Part shown: piece after piece, positions 39,101-51,727 of the stretch | Numbering within the stretch: position 1 is the stretch's first letter | Layout of the letters: every line of letters begins with the position of its first letter | DNA from: Chrysomallon squamiferum | Lineage: Eukaryota; Mollusca; Gastropoda; Neomphalida; Peltospiridae | NCBI GenBank assembly: GCA_012295275.1 | Contig: CM022665.1 | Span: forward strand, 41,565,652 to 41,629,651 | Direction of reading: 5' to 3' | Length of the DNA stretch: 64,000 nt | Made by a program: the position numbers and the translations under genes | Notes under the pieces: model-generated | The model's database searches: none | Seen by the model: only the letters and a program-made list of their open reading frames with translations | Told to the model about the DNA's origin: nothing

Positions 39101-42100
39101 ACCCATTTTTGTCAAACATCTCAAAATTTGGGGGGGTCATATCTCCCACACCACTGGTCTGATTGGCCTAAAATTTCAGATTTGGTGTTGTGGGATCCCA
39201 GTCAACAAGTATACCAAGTTTCATAAAAATCTGAGACGGTTGTGTTTAACCCATTGGGTGATTTGACATGGAATGACCCCCAACATTTTTGGTACAGTTC
39301 CAAAGCTTGTTCAATTTCATTTGGAATGCTGTTTTAAAATAAGCATGATGTTCACTGGGACAAAGGCTTTTTCCAATATGACAGCTATCACCAGATGATT
39401 ATTTTTGTGTTCAAAATGGTGTTGAGTGCACATTAACAAATTATCAGTGATCTTGATTCTTGATGATATTTGACACCATCTTGTTAAGCCAATTATTGCA
39501 ATCGTTTAATTAATGTTTCTTATAAAAGCTGCTGCTACCTATGTTTAACCAATAATTATCATTATGTTTTTATTTTTTGTTTTATTTATTATCATTATTA
39601 TTATTATTATTATTATTATTAATATTCAAGTCACCAGTCAGAAGGTTTGAAAGAAAAGTAATATTTCAGAAATTTAGAATTTGTAATAACAATAAATATT
39701 AAATAATTGTTATTCAGTGCTTCAATGCATAACCAGTAAATGTAATTAATAATATTTGTCAAACATACCTAAAAACTGAAGACCTTTTTTAAAAAAAATT
39801 CATTATTTTGTTTTTTCCCTGCAGCCAACAACAAAGAATTTTATAAATGGAGAATTTGTTGAATCAAGAACAGATAAATGGATTGATGTTCACGATCCAG
39901 TAAGTAAAAACTGTTTTGAAGATGACTAATGTATATGGTATACTGATTAATAACTACTCAAGAGTATGTATCTCTGTAATTAACCAGTTAATAATAAATT
40001 AAAAAGTAAGAGATAACTGTTGTCTTGTAATATCCTTTAATAGCATTTATTTGTAGATTTTTAAGTAGAAAAATAACCATTAAATCCAAAAATTTGGTAA
40101 TATTTAAAAAGTAAATGCAAAACTTTTTCAAATATGTTTGAAAAATGCAAAATGTTTTTAATATTTATAATAATAAAAAAAATAAAAATAATAATAATAA
40201 TTGTAAACTATTTTCCATGTCTGTCAGGGCCCTAAAGTGGGCTTATCAGGATTATATTTGTGTGTGTTTGATAAAATTAGCTGGGTTAAATCGTTTCTTT
40301 TTTCCATTATTGTACAAAAAAACACAGTGTTGGCTATTCATATTTAAGACTGATGTACCTAAAAGCTTAGATACTGTTTTCACTAGGCTACAAATCAAGT
40401 AGTGACTCGTGTTCCAGAAAGTACTAGGGATGAGATGGAAGCTGCAGTAGCTGCTGCTAAAGAGGCTTACAAAAGCTGGTCGAAAACAACAGTGCTTACA
40501 AGACAACAAATCATGTTCAAGTTTCAGCAGCTTATTAAAAGTAATCTGGTGTGTAATTATTTTGTTTTGATTTCTGCTTTTACTGTTTAAAAAAAATTTT
40601 GTGATTTTGTTTTGATGATGATACTGATAGAGCAGAAAAAAAAAATTAACTTCATTTAAATTAGTTTCCATATTTAGTTTTTACATTTTGTTCCACTATA
40701 AATTAACTTCTTTTTTTGTTTTGTTTAAATTTATACAGAAAATTAATAATATTATAACTATTTAAATAATGTATTCGTATCCACTATATAACCTGTATTT
40801 GGGATATGGTTAATAATAGATAAGGAAACCTAAGAAAGACAAGTTTAACACATTTGCAATAACACAAACACATTAACTGAGTTTAAATTCTCAGTCTACA
40901 CATGTATAATATTTGTCTTCCAAGTCACCTTTTTACAGAACAAACAAAATCTTGTACTACAAAATTTACCTAATATCACATCTGCTGATATTTTCAACAT
41001 GTTCATGAGATGAAACTTTTATATTTCAGAAAGATATTGCCAAAAATATCACCAAGGAACAAGGTAAAACTCTGGTTGATGCAGAAGGTGATGTTATGAG
41101 AGGATTACGTGAGTATATTTTTATTTTTTGACTCATTTTAAATAAGTAAAAGAAAAAAAACTGAAAATACTTTAATTCAGAAAACTTAACACTAAAAAAA
41201 TATTAATATAACCTAAATTGTTTTATTTGTCAAAATTATTATTGAAATTTTTACAGAAAGTAGAAAGCTAGAGGGATTTTTTTTTTTTTGTTTTTTTTTG
41301 TTTTAATAAACTTAACATAATTATCATTGATTATTGTTTCTTTTTTGGGTGAAAATAAATTAAATAAAAGTAATTGTCAACCTTTCAGTGATTTCCCTGT
41401 AGTATTCACAGCAAATCAATTTATTTATTCTGTCTAAAATTAAAATTATTTATTTATTTATTTATTTATGACAGAGGTTGTGGAACACTGTTGTAGTATC
41501 ACCAATCTGCAGCTGGGAGAGTCATTGTATGGAGTTGCCAAAGACATGGACACTTTAACTTTTCGTATGCCACTGGGAGTCACTGCTGGCATCACACCTT
41601 TCAACTTTCCAGCCATGATTCCTCTCTGGGTAACAAAAATAAACACATTTCTTTTTGCAATTGTTGTTTCTAAAATGTTTTAATAAAAAATGTATGTTTT
41701 TTTTTTTTTTAAACATAATTTATATCATAATTAACAAATCGGATCATTTTCATAATGATGAATCTGAAAAATTGCTTTTTTAATCTTCTGTTGCTTTTCA
41801 TAAATTTAAGAGTTTATAAACTTAAATTATATTTTTGCATTTTTCCCAGATGTTTCCAATGGCAGCAGTGGTAGGTAACACCTCAGTGTTGAAACCTTCA
41901 GAGCGAGATCCTGGTGCACTCATGATGTTGATGGCTCTTGCTAAAGAAGCTGGCTTTCCTAATGGAGTCCTCAATGTCATTCATGGAAAACATGACTGTA
42001 ATCTTTTTCTGATATATTTATCTTCAAATACCTAAATTGTTATCCAGAGGCTAAATCTGAAATTGATTAAAAGATTTGTTAAACTCTCATAAATGTACAA

Positions 42101-45100
42101 TGTTTGTTGTGTAGTTGTTTAATATGAATATTTATGTAGATGTGAAACCTCACATTGCTTATTATTTTAGTTATTAAGTAAAAAGCAGCTTTTATTAAGA
42201 TTTAAAGAAAGTGTATTGTTTATTCCAAAATTATCATTTTCTCAAAATAGAATTTTTCTGTGTTTTTGTAACTTTTATTTTTCTTTATTTTTTACTCTTA
42301 GGAATAATCAGTACTGTCATGTTAAGATAAAGTAATTGAATTTAAAAACTGAAACTACTTAAAGGTACACCTTTAATGTAAACTGCAATATGCTTGAAAA
42401 TAAATGTTTTATTTTTCAGCTGTAAACTTCATCTGTGATCATCCAGACATCAAAGCCATTTCATTCGTAGGATCAGATCAAGCAGTAAGTGGTTTTATTA
42501 CTCAAAATACCAAAATATAAATCCATTCTTTTGTAAGTATTGATCAAGTGAATGACCAGGCTGCAGCTCAGTGGTCAAAGCACCATTTTCATGAAGTCGA
42601 ATGTTTAATACTGCTGTCTCATAGTTGGGTTTGTTTCTTGGTTGTTTTCCCACATACTTTTTTCAAAATGGCTGTGCTCTGTGTATCATGATATGGGGAA
42701 TAATGCTTGCAAAAGATAACAAGTTGGTTATAAGAATAGCCCATAGAATGAATGACCATAAGTTTCTTTATTCTTGATTTTTAGAAACTTTGTGTATTAT
42801 GGTATGTGAAAATGTGTTAAACATTGACTTCTGTTTCAAAGGAATTTAATGTTTAATTTCTTAAAAAAAACAATTTGTCAGTGTTTCATTTTCTATTTTC
42901 ATTTTATGTTTTAGGGTCAGTACATTTATGAAAGGGGTTCCAAGTCAGGGAAGAGAGTTCAATCAAACATGGTAACCAAATATCTTTCATTTTTATTCAG
43001 AAATAAATATTAGACTTTAAAAAATATATGCTTAGAATGGGATGATGTGATATTTTTTCTCTCTTAAAGATTTAAGCAATTCAACAAAGACAACATTTTG
43101 AAAATTATTTCTTGGCTTTGAGATAATTCGTATAAAATAAAACATTATTTCTGTTTTTGATCAGATCAAACATGATACTGGAACATGACTAATATTTATT
43201 TTTATACTTCAGGGTGCTAAAAATCATGGTGTAATAATGCCAGATGCAAACAAGGAAAGCACTTTAACACAGGTGAATTTTAATAACTTTTTCATATTCT
43301 TTGCTTTAAATTTTGCAACTGCAGTTTTCAGTTGCTAATGAAAAAAAATTAACAAATAAAAGTAATTTTATTCCAGCTATGTGTAGGTGTGTGTAGTATA
43401 CTAAAAGCACAAAATGTCCTTTTCCATGAACAAAAACATTTAAAAAAAAATAAAGAGACATATTTTTTATATTTCATTTTGAATTAGTCAGTATTCATCT
43501 GTAAATATACCTTTAAAACATTAATTTGATTTTATCTTTTTCTTTAAGTCCTATGAAAATTTCTTTATTTTTATACTATGTTACATTTGGGTCATAATTA
43601 AAATAACACTTTCTCTCTGCAGCTTGTTGGAGCTGCATTTGGAGCAGCAGGTCAAAGATGTATGGCTTTGTCCACTGCAGTGTTTGTTGGGGATTCTAAG
43701 AACTGGCTGCCAGAATTTGTGGAGAGGTCAAAAAAGCTAAAGGTTTCAGCAGGTGAAGTGTTTTTATTTATAATATAAAACTGTCATTTTGGGATTTTGG
43801 TGATATAACTATTAACTTGTTTCATAAACATAAAAAGTAATTAAATTATAGTCATGTACATTTTTTGAGGGTGGGGAAGATTTTCAGAAATACAATGCTT
43901 GATTAATTAAAATCATATTTTTATATTTTTTTATAAGAAAGGTTCCAAACATAAAGTAATAATAATTAAAAATGTATAAAAATTCAATTTACTTTGAGAA
44001 ATCATATTTTACAAGTATCTGAATTTATTAATACTTTTGTGTCGACAGGACATGAACCTAATGCTGATCTTGGACCTCTGATCTCACCCCAGGCCAAACA
44101 GAGAGTCTGTGATCTTATTCAGTCAGGGGTAGATGAAGGAGCAGAGCTGCTGCTGGATGGTAGAGGTCTCACTGTTAAGGGTTATGAAAATGGAAACTTT
44201 GTTGGCCCAACAATCCTGAACAAAGTCAAGGTTAGATTAAAGTTCGTGCAATAATAGTGTGTTTTATCAGAGTCCATATTAGAAGTATTGTTGTTCTTTT
44301 TAATGGTTTTTATTTCTTTTTTTTTATATGCACGAGATTTTAAAATATTTCTCCAGCAAATGCTAAGAAAGGGTTTTTAACAATTACTGAAGAAACATCA
44401 ATTGATTTTTAAATTTTATTTTAGCCCCATATGAAGTGCTACACAGAAGAAATCTTTGGACCAGTTCTGGTCAGTTTGGAAGTGGACACTTTAGATGAAG
44501 CCATTGCACTGGTCAATTCAAACCCATATGGAAATGGAACTGCCATTTTTACAACAAACGGGGCAACAGCAAGGAAATATGCTATGGAAAGTGACGTGGG
44601 ACAGGTATTTTATAATTGATGTTTTTATTATGATTATCATGTGTACTATATTTATATTTTCTTCAGAATATTTTGAATTGTGTTGCTAATACTTCTTAAG
44701 CTGACTGCAGTTTAGTAGCACTAAAAATTTGAATCCCTTACTCTTAAAGTTTTCATGTTAAGAGCAAATGTATTATTTTTATTTATTTGATAGAATGTGG
44801 AGTTTGTGCTTGTTGTGTTTTTCTCATTTTAAATTAAGGAAATTATGATTGTTTTTCAGGCAAGTACACATTAACTGCACTGAATGTTTCCACTAATGAT
44901 TATTATTTATAAATTTTATTTAAATTTTTTCAGGTGGGCATTAATGTACCAATTCCAGTTCCTTTGCCCATGTTTTCTTTCACTGGATCACGAGCTTCCT
45001 TCAGAGGAGACACAAACTTCTATGGAAAACAGGTATTTTCATAACAAAATTTAAGGGATTTGAGTGAACATGCATCCTAGTTCATTTTGGTCTTACTGGG

Positions 45101-45593
45101 CAGATATGTATAATTAAAATCTTTCTCTATTTCGTATATTAAATATACAAAACTATCTGCAAGTACATCATTTTAGTAAATTTATGTTTTGATGTGAATT
45201 TTTGTAAATACAAATTTTAAAAATGGTAGTAAGGCTAAAACATTGAAAAAGTGGTAGATTAAATTTTTATGTTAGTTGAATCTTCATAAAATTTGATATC
45301 TTTTCAGTTTTAAATTTTATAAGTCTTTTAATGAAAGCAATTTTTTTTTTTAACAAAATTTAAAATTTTATTTTGAAGCTTATTATTGCTGCTACTGTTA
45401 CTATTATTTTTTATTTTTATTATTATTAACAACATGTATTTACCCTCCACTGTAGCATAATGATGCACATCTAAAATTACATTTTCAGGGCATTAACTTT
45501 TACACCCAAGTAAAGACCATTACACAGATGTGGAGAAGTGAAGACAGTACCCTTAGCTCAGGATCTGCTACTGCCATGCCCGTCATGAAATAA
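36115..45593 (+). CDS. ALDH6A1: Methylmalonate-semialdehyde dehydrogenase, copy B, mitochondrial, 15 exons, complete
   Basis: Exons: 36115-36150, 36416-36463, 39825-39899, 40387-40548, 41030-41108, 41475-41629, 41850-41997, 42420-42484, 42915-42971, 43213-43272, 43623-43752, 44049-44230, 44425-44604, 44934-45032, 45489-45593. All phases match, giving 526 residues (human protein about 535). Residues 1-28 are Arg/Ser-rich without acidic residues, a good mitochondrial transit peptide. The ALDH fold is complete: [22 protein letters not shown], catalytic Cys308 in [41 protein letters not shown] and PMFSFTGSR. The C-terminus ([16 protein letters not shown]) is close to the vertebrate form, so this copy looks like the conserved one. 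It is head-to-head with copy A and lies upstream of LIN52. A decayed transposon fills intron 2. Confidence 0.94.
37123..38037 (-). pseudogene. Broken transposon-associated protein remnant inside the intronic element
   Basis: In minus-strand order the pieces are: 38037-37852 with [20 protein letters not shown]; 37859-37569 with [20 protein letters not shown] and [20 protein letters not shown]; a piece near 37560-37490 reading [18 protein letters not shown]; and 37362-37123 with [19 protein letters not shown] and [12 protein letters not shown]. They look like successive parts of one protein, interrupted by stops and frameshifts. They resemble a family of uncharacterised, multicopy proteins in marine invertebrates that I recall only loosely; the Cys/His content hints at zinc binding. 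Function is unknown. It is not an intact gene. Confidence 0.55.
38880..39440. repeat. GC-richer repeat-like segment in the intronic element
   Basis: Contains repeated AAGGTCA words and a stretch with short frames on the minus strand (38961-39149). It is unlike the AT-rich introns and is probably part of the transposon or a nested repeat. No gene was recognised. Confidence 0.45.
42558..42775 (+). mobile_element. Degenerate tRNA-derived SINE with tRNA-like head, ALDH6A1 copy B intron 8
   Basis: CAGCTCAGTGGTCAAAGC is a good tRNA A-box region and AGTCGAATGTTTAAT a worn B-box. The body has TGTGCTCTGTGTATCATG, ATGGGGAATAATGCTTGCAA, AAGATAACAAG and AATAGCCCATAGAATGAATG, in the order of the same SINE seen at 26.4 kb and 18.4 kb. 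It is absent from the matching intron of copy A, so it came after the duplication or was lost there. Confidence 0.65.
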
Positions 45594-47794
45594 TTTCATT
45601 TATCAGCATGAAACAGCTGAATTAGTTTATACTGGTATATTACATGTTATGGATTTTACAGATGGGCTGAGACATTTATTTCTCCTTTTTTTTTTTTTTT
45701 CTTTTTTATTGCAAGGCAGCTAGCTAGGTATATGTAAAGGATGGAAGTATTATTATCTTAATTGAACCTAGGTGTGCAGTTACATGAACATTCAATCAAC
45801 TGAAAGAGAGCTTTTGGGTTAAGTTTGGTTAAACTGAAAATTCAGAACTTAATTTTATAATCACTGAGCACGCAAGCACACATATTTAATTCTTAACATT
45901 TTGAAAATTTACTATTCATTCTACTTATATTACTATTTGTTTTTAATTAATTTTGTAAAAACATTTAATCATGACACTGTTTTACAAGAAATATTGTTTG
46001 CCATGGGAACACTTTTTTTTTTTTTCTCCAATTCTTAAAACTGATTTTTGATAGCTATTCCATATTGTTAAAAATATTGTTTTGATAAAGGTTTTATGGT
46101 TTCTGAAAAACTGTTTTTGGTAATGTAATCACAGGATGATTTCAGAGTGAACATCCGAAAACGTCTTGATTAGCCACATTCTGATAGTTGTATACTAAAA
46201 ATTATTAAGTTTAATTCAAGATCTTTGAAATAATGTCAGACAGATTTTCAAAGTTTAAAATTAGTGAAGGATAAACTATTTACATTTTGTCCAGCCTTGT
46301 TTGAAAAACTGGAATATTAAACTGAAGTGATAGTATTTTCATTATAACACATGTACTGGAATTTACTATGTATGAACAGAATAAGATTAATACATTCATC
46401 AGCAATTTAATTTTTTTTATTATTATTATTATTTTTTTTTTAAACAAGAATCTTTATTAAATATTGTATTCTAGTATAGAACAACATCATTTTTTATTTC
46501 AACTTGAGGAAATGGCACTTCTGGAATAGTACAAATTAATAATGAAATGTGTTGATTCTAGACATTTCTGTGGTACAAATTTTATATTTGTTTGAATTGT
46601 CATATATTTAAATTTACAATAAAAGGCAGGAACTTGTTCTTACGCAAATATATTTATACAGAATGATAGATTTCATATTATTACAATTTTTTATCAAAAA
46701 TGATGAAACAAAATTCGGGTTAACACTGGTTGTATTATGTATGAAGTATGCAATTTTTTAATATATTATGATTGTTTTTCATTTGTTGTTTAGTGCTGTT
46801 CCCCCTTTTCTGTTTTTTATTTTTTTGATAATCTCATTGCCTAGATCATTATCACTATCCAGCCAAATTCTGATGCACTAAATTAGTGCTATGTGATTGC
46901 ATTTGTATTACTTTTTCTTTTCTTGATCATTAAAAGATTATTTTATGACTATACAATTATGCAGTGCTTGACAAATTATTTAATAAAGCTTTTTTTTTTT
47001 TTTTTTAACTGTACCCTATTAGAGATTTAGAATATTAAAAAATGTTCATGATTTAAAGGTGGGATTTTCAAATATGGTATCCATGTAGCCAGCTTGTTTG
47101 GTCTTCATTTTTAATTTGGATGTACTGTGTATTTCCGTTAACTGTACTAGCTACTAACTGAAATGATTGTGTGATTTGAAAGACTGACAATAAAATAAAT
47201 TTATATGTGAATCTCATAGTTCATAATAAAATTTATTTTCTATTCACTGAATCTTCTTGTTTCTATTTATTTCGTTTATTTATTTTTGCTATGTTGATGT
47301 TACTAAATTAGTGACTTAATTTAAATGTAATTCAGATTTTCTTTTAAAACACCAAGAAAACAATTCAGCTGAAAATTTACATTACTACTGGTTGTATTAT
47401 AGTAGTGTAAGAAACAAAACGGATAAAAAGGAAAAAAGGAAATCTTGTCATACAGATTTTCTTCATTATACATTTTGTTAAATGTTTTTTTTTTTTTTTA
47501 CCTTTTATTATCAATGGCATATTTCAAATATTCTAGCTTTAAATGATGGAGATTATTATTCCTATATATTTTATAATATACGATAAAAAATGCTGTAGAA
47601 TTTTTTGTTTTAAAAATTGAAAAGAAGAATGCCACTCCCCCATCCCACCAAATTATATTCACCATGAAACTAGAAAATACCAGTCTTTCAAAATTGTGAG
47701 ACTGGTTTATATTTAAATGTTTAATAATAATAATATTCAAAGTATTGGTTGTTTTTTTTGTATGTTTTCCCCACCTAAAGATCATCAATTAATA

Positions 47795-47825
<31 letters not shown>

Positions 47826-48015
47826 GAAACCAACAATTAAATAAAAATAAAATAAAAACAAACGGAAAAAAACAACAAAACAAACAAACAAAAAATAATA
47901 ACACAGCTATTTCATTCATGAAATAATGCTTATTAATGTTAAACGAAAATCGAGCTTAGTGGGCAAAATAGACAGGTTCCCAGTCAAAAGCGTAAAGCGA
48001 ATAAGGACGGCAAAC
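45594..48015. other. Intergenic region between ALDH6A1 copy B and LIN52
   Basis: It probably contains a long ALDH6A1 3' UTR, with AATAAA signals near 46618, 46981 and 47190. An (AAT)n tract lies at about 47797-47823. The LIN52 promoter should be in the last few hundred bases. An in-frame ATG at 47926 precedes the LIN52 start. No other gene was recognised. Confidence 0.6.
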
Positions 48016-48585
48016 ATGGCAGGACAAAATGCCGCTAATTCGAATTTCGATGCAGCAGGTATTTTACAATTTGTAAACCACGTTCGCGTATTATTTCGTA
48101 AACTGAATTCATACTTTCCAGTAAAATAACGAAACGACTATTACAGTCAAATAGATTTAAACTCTTTATTTGATTTTCCTATTGAGAGAGGAACGAATGG
48201 GGTTCCTTTACAGTGTAAATTACACTCAGTAACACTGTACCAAATTATCAATATGATTTATAATGATATATTATTATTTCTTTACTTGTAGATTTACACA
48301 ACTTTATCAAAATGCAGGCATCAATATATTAATTGCAAATACTTTAGATACTGAGATCTTCATATTTAATTTCCGGTGTTTTTTTTATTATTATGTTTTT
48401 AAATATTATTTAATTTATTATTTATTAATTTATTTTCATTTATTATTAAATAATTTTAAAAATTAGTCGCTAACTGGAAATGTTTAATTACTGAAATCTT
48501 CATGTATAGCTTCCGTTTATTTTAATTTTTTAAAATTATTTTATATATTTATTTACATTTATTATTTTATTAAGAAATTTTATAT

Positions 48586-48633
<48 letters not shown>

Positions 48634-51600
48634 ATATATGAACTTATATATGAACAATATAATTGTATATTATGTTTAGATAAAAAAGTTAATATTTAAT
48701 GTCTGTTTGAATTTGAAAATGTATATTGTGGTGGATATGTATTAAAAAAAAGAAGAAAGATAGAAAACAACAACAACACACATACACCCTATTCAGCTTG
48801 CATTAATACAAAGTGTTAATTTATTTTAGATGATGATAACTGTCTGCTTAGTTTGGAGAAGTTGGACAGAGCTTCACCAGATTTGTGGCCTGAACAGAGT
48901 AAGTTTGAATTAAAGTGTGTCTACAGTTCTACTACAGTACAGTTACTGCAAATAACTAGTTTAATAAAAATTCGAGTTATTGTTTTGGGAAACCTGTATT
49001 CACTCATAACAGAGGTTGACAGTAAAATAATGTTATGACAAAACATTTAAACACTGCAATGTTAACCCTTTAGAACTGGAGTAGTGATGTTATATATGCT
49101 AGACTGACAGTTGTATTTTCTGTAATAACATTACAAGAAAGTTTTAGGGTAAAATGGTCCACCCTGTAAGCATGGGAAAATGTGGTGGTGCCCAGATATT
49201 TTTTAACTTGTACTCATTTGTAACTGCATTTCCTTAATATTGGATGGCAAATAACGTAACTTGGAAGTATTCAGAATATTAAGACTTAGTAGCATGTATC
49301 TTAATACTTATACTTAATGTTTAAACTCCATGGTTAACTTAAAAACAATTTTATTTTTTTTTTTTTTTTTTTTTCAAAATTCACTTTGTATTGTTATGTG
49401 TTGAATGTTATATTTACTGGATTTGTTTTAAAAATAAAAATAAAATTTTATTATTATTTGTGTTATTATTCACTCTTTATTTTTTTATTTTTTTTTTTTT
49501 TTAATACAGTTCCGGGTGTTTCTGAATTTGCAGCTAATAAAAGTGTAAGTTTCTCTGCAAAAAATAAAAAATAAATGAATAATAATAATATTAATTTTAT
49601 TAAAATACACAAAAAAGGAATACAAAAATAAAATGATCAAGACTATAAATTGTAATCCTTTTAAGTTATAACTGAACAACACTTTTATTTTATCTTGTAA
49701 TTTATATATATATATATATATATATATACATACATAAAAGACTGATGTAAAATGTGAAATATTTAAGTATAAATTTTTATCCTCTATTTAATAAATGAAC
49801 TTTAGAATAAAATACATCTGAAATAAATATATTTTATTCTGATTAATGGTAATGTGTTGTTTCATTTCTTTTCTCTCAGCCACTCTCTTCTTCTGACTCC
49901 CCACCAAAATGGCTTGAAGAATTAGGAAATGATGATATTGATTTATTACAAGGTACTCATTATTTAAAAAAAAAAAAAAAAAAAATTAAAACATTTGTTT
50001 CATAAATTAATTATTTCAAACACCTTTACCAGCTATTTATAAAAATTAAAAACAAAAAAACATTTTTGTTGGACAGTTATTTATTTAAAAAAAAGTACTT
50101 TTTTAAAATCTTTTTTATATTACTTTGAAAATTTTAATGTATTTTTTCATAAGTTTGTTATTGATGGTCTTGTTTTTTTTTTTTTTTTTTTTTTTTTTTT
50201 AGTAATAAAATTGTTATGGTTGTATTTTACATTATTAAGAATTAATTTATTAACTTTGGATATTTAAAAAAAATTCACATGGAAAGAAATTCAGAACAAC
50301 TTGTAATAAAAACACGAAGGGCAAAGCTTTGTAGGATTAGTCCCGAGTACACTCACATGTATTATTTCCTAAGCAGAAAATATCGTGACATTTATTTTTC
50401 TGTCATTGTTTTGTTGCAGAATTTGGTAGTTTAACATTATCACAGTTGATGGAAAAAGTGAAAGGATTGCAGAATCTTGCTTATCAGCTTGGGTTGGAGG
50501 AGGGTGAGTGGTCACTGAGACCTGTCATTAGATACATTAGATGATTTGAATACATTAGATGAGTTTTCTGATACGGTTACCCTAACATACAGTCCTTAAT
50601 AATCAAAATGTAATCTTGCTAAATCCACTAAGATTAGTAGTAGTAGTAGTAGTGGTAGTAGTAGTAGTAGTAGTAGCAGCAGTAGCAGTGCAGCAGCAGC
50701 AGTTGTAGTTGTAGTTATTATTCATGGCATTGTGCCATGATAATAAATATATTAGCACTTCAGCACTAACTTTTCTGAGAGGGTTACACCAACCACTGTC
50801 CTTACCAGTCTAAATGCAACCATCACCCAATCCATTAAGATCAGTAGTAGTAGTAGTAGTAGTTATGCATGGTGTCGTGGCCTGTTAATAGATACATTAT
50901 GACTTAATACATCCTTAAGCACCAACTTCCTTTTCTGTGAGGGTTACCCCAAGTACAAGGCCTTAACAGTTGAATTTAGCCATCACCCAGTCCACTAGTA
51001 GTTATTACCCATTATACTGCGACCAGTCATTAAATATATTATGACAGCACTTAGCACTGAATTTTTAGTTTTGATTACCCTAACCAATGTCCTTATCAGT
51101 TTAAACTCAAACCATCAGCAAATCTGTTACAATCAGTAGTCATAGCTTTTATTGCATTGTACTGTGGCTTGTTAAGAGATATATTAATGCTTCTGCACTA
51201 ATGTTTGCAAGAGAATTAGTCCAAAAACAATACTTTTTAATCTGAAACAGTTACTAGTGCACTGCACTGTGATTTATTAGTATACACACTGCAGTAACGA
51301 GTAGTAATTCAGGTGATTATAGCACTCACTTTTCTGTTAAGACTACCTCAGTCATTTTCCAAGTCACTCTAGATTTAATCATTAAATAATTCGTTATGTT
51401 TGAACATTTATATATAACAGTGTTTGGATAGCATTTTGTAAAGAGGCTGGATTTTATCAGTTTTGACAATTAAAATAATAGCCACAAAAAATTCTGTTAA
51501 ATTGGTTCAAACACTGACCAAATATTTACTATTTAAAGTGACTAACTAAATTACCACTGCTGGTATAATATACATCCATTATGTGTTTGTTTACTTTTTT

Positions 51601-51727
51601 ACTTTTTTATTTTTGTAATATTTCAGAAATAAATAAAACTATAGTAATTTTGTTTATCTTTTCAGCACGTGAAATGACACGAGGAAAATTTCTGAACATA
51701 CTGCAGAAACCAAAACAGAGAAATTAA
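48016..51727 (+). CDS. LIN52: LIN52, DREAM/MuvB complex subunit, six exons, complete
   Basis: LIN52 is a MuvB core subunit in the nucleus. It links LIN9/LIN37/LIN54/RBBP4 to p107/p130 for repression of cell-cycle genes and to B-MYB for activation. Exons: 48016-48058, 48830-48898, 49510-49544, 49880-49952, 50420-50503, 51666-51727. Phases match, giving 121 residues (human 116). The pocket-protein motif L-x-S-x-E-x-L is at 20-26 (LLSLEKL), followed by the DYRK1A site R28-A-S30-P31 and DLWPEQIPGV. The C-terminal helix QLMEKVKGLQNLAYQLGLEE plus MTRGKFLNILQKPK matches the LIN9-binding part. An upstream in-frame ATG at 47926 would add 30 basic residues; 48016 is preferred because it fits the family length. 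Its neighbour ALDH6A1 is also its neighbour in human, as I recall. Confidence 0.94.
48590..48631. repeat. Poly-A tract in LIN52 intron 1
   Basis: About 42 consecutive A. A poly-T tract of similar size lies at about 50170-50200 in intron 4. Simple homopolymers. Confidence 0.93.
50515..51400. repeat. Degenerate tandem array of about 130-210-bp units with (AGT)n tracts, LIN52 intron 5
   Basis: About six worn units share the order: TGTGGCCTGTTAATAGATA-type start, GCACTAACTTTTCTGAGAGG-type middle, GGTTACCCCAA-type core, and CCATCACCCAGTCCACTA before AGT trinucleotides. The GTTACC-like core falls at about 50575, 50788, 50943, 51076, 51216 and 51345. Length differences come largely from AGT expansion in the first two units (50638-50715 and 50844-50862). 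Confidence 0.75.

Larger units (their letters stand above)
36509..39539. mobile_element. Decayed DNA transposon in intron 2 of ALDH6A1 copy B
   Basis: About 3 kb bounded by short terminal inverted repeats: GGTAGCGGCAG at the left, with CTGCTGCTACC at the right as its reverse complement with one mismatch. Both are flanked by TA, as a target duplication would be. Inside is a longer inverted pair, 36799-36875 against 38824-38891, nearly identical when reversed (TATTACACCCAGG, CTTTTATACGTTTTA). Copy A has no such insert. Base composition is richer in GC than neighbouring introns. The family is not identified. The TA boundaries are an inference from the two ends. Confidence 0.65.

Noticed and set aside
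47926-48015. Upstream in-frame ATG as LIN52 start
   Set aside because: It would add 30 basic residues not found in the family; the ATG at 48016 gives the normal length.
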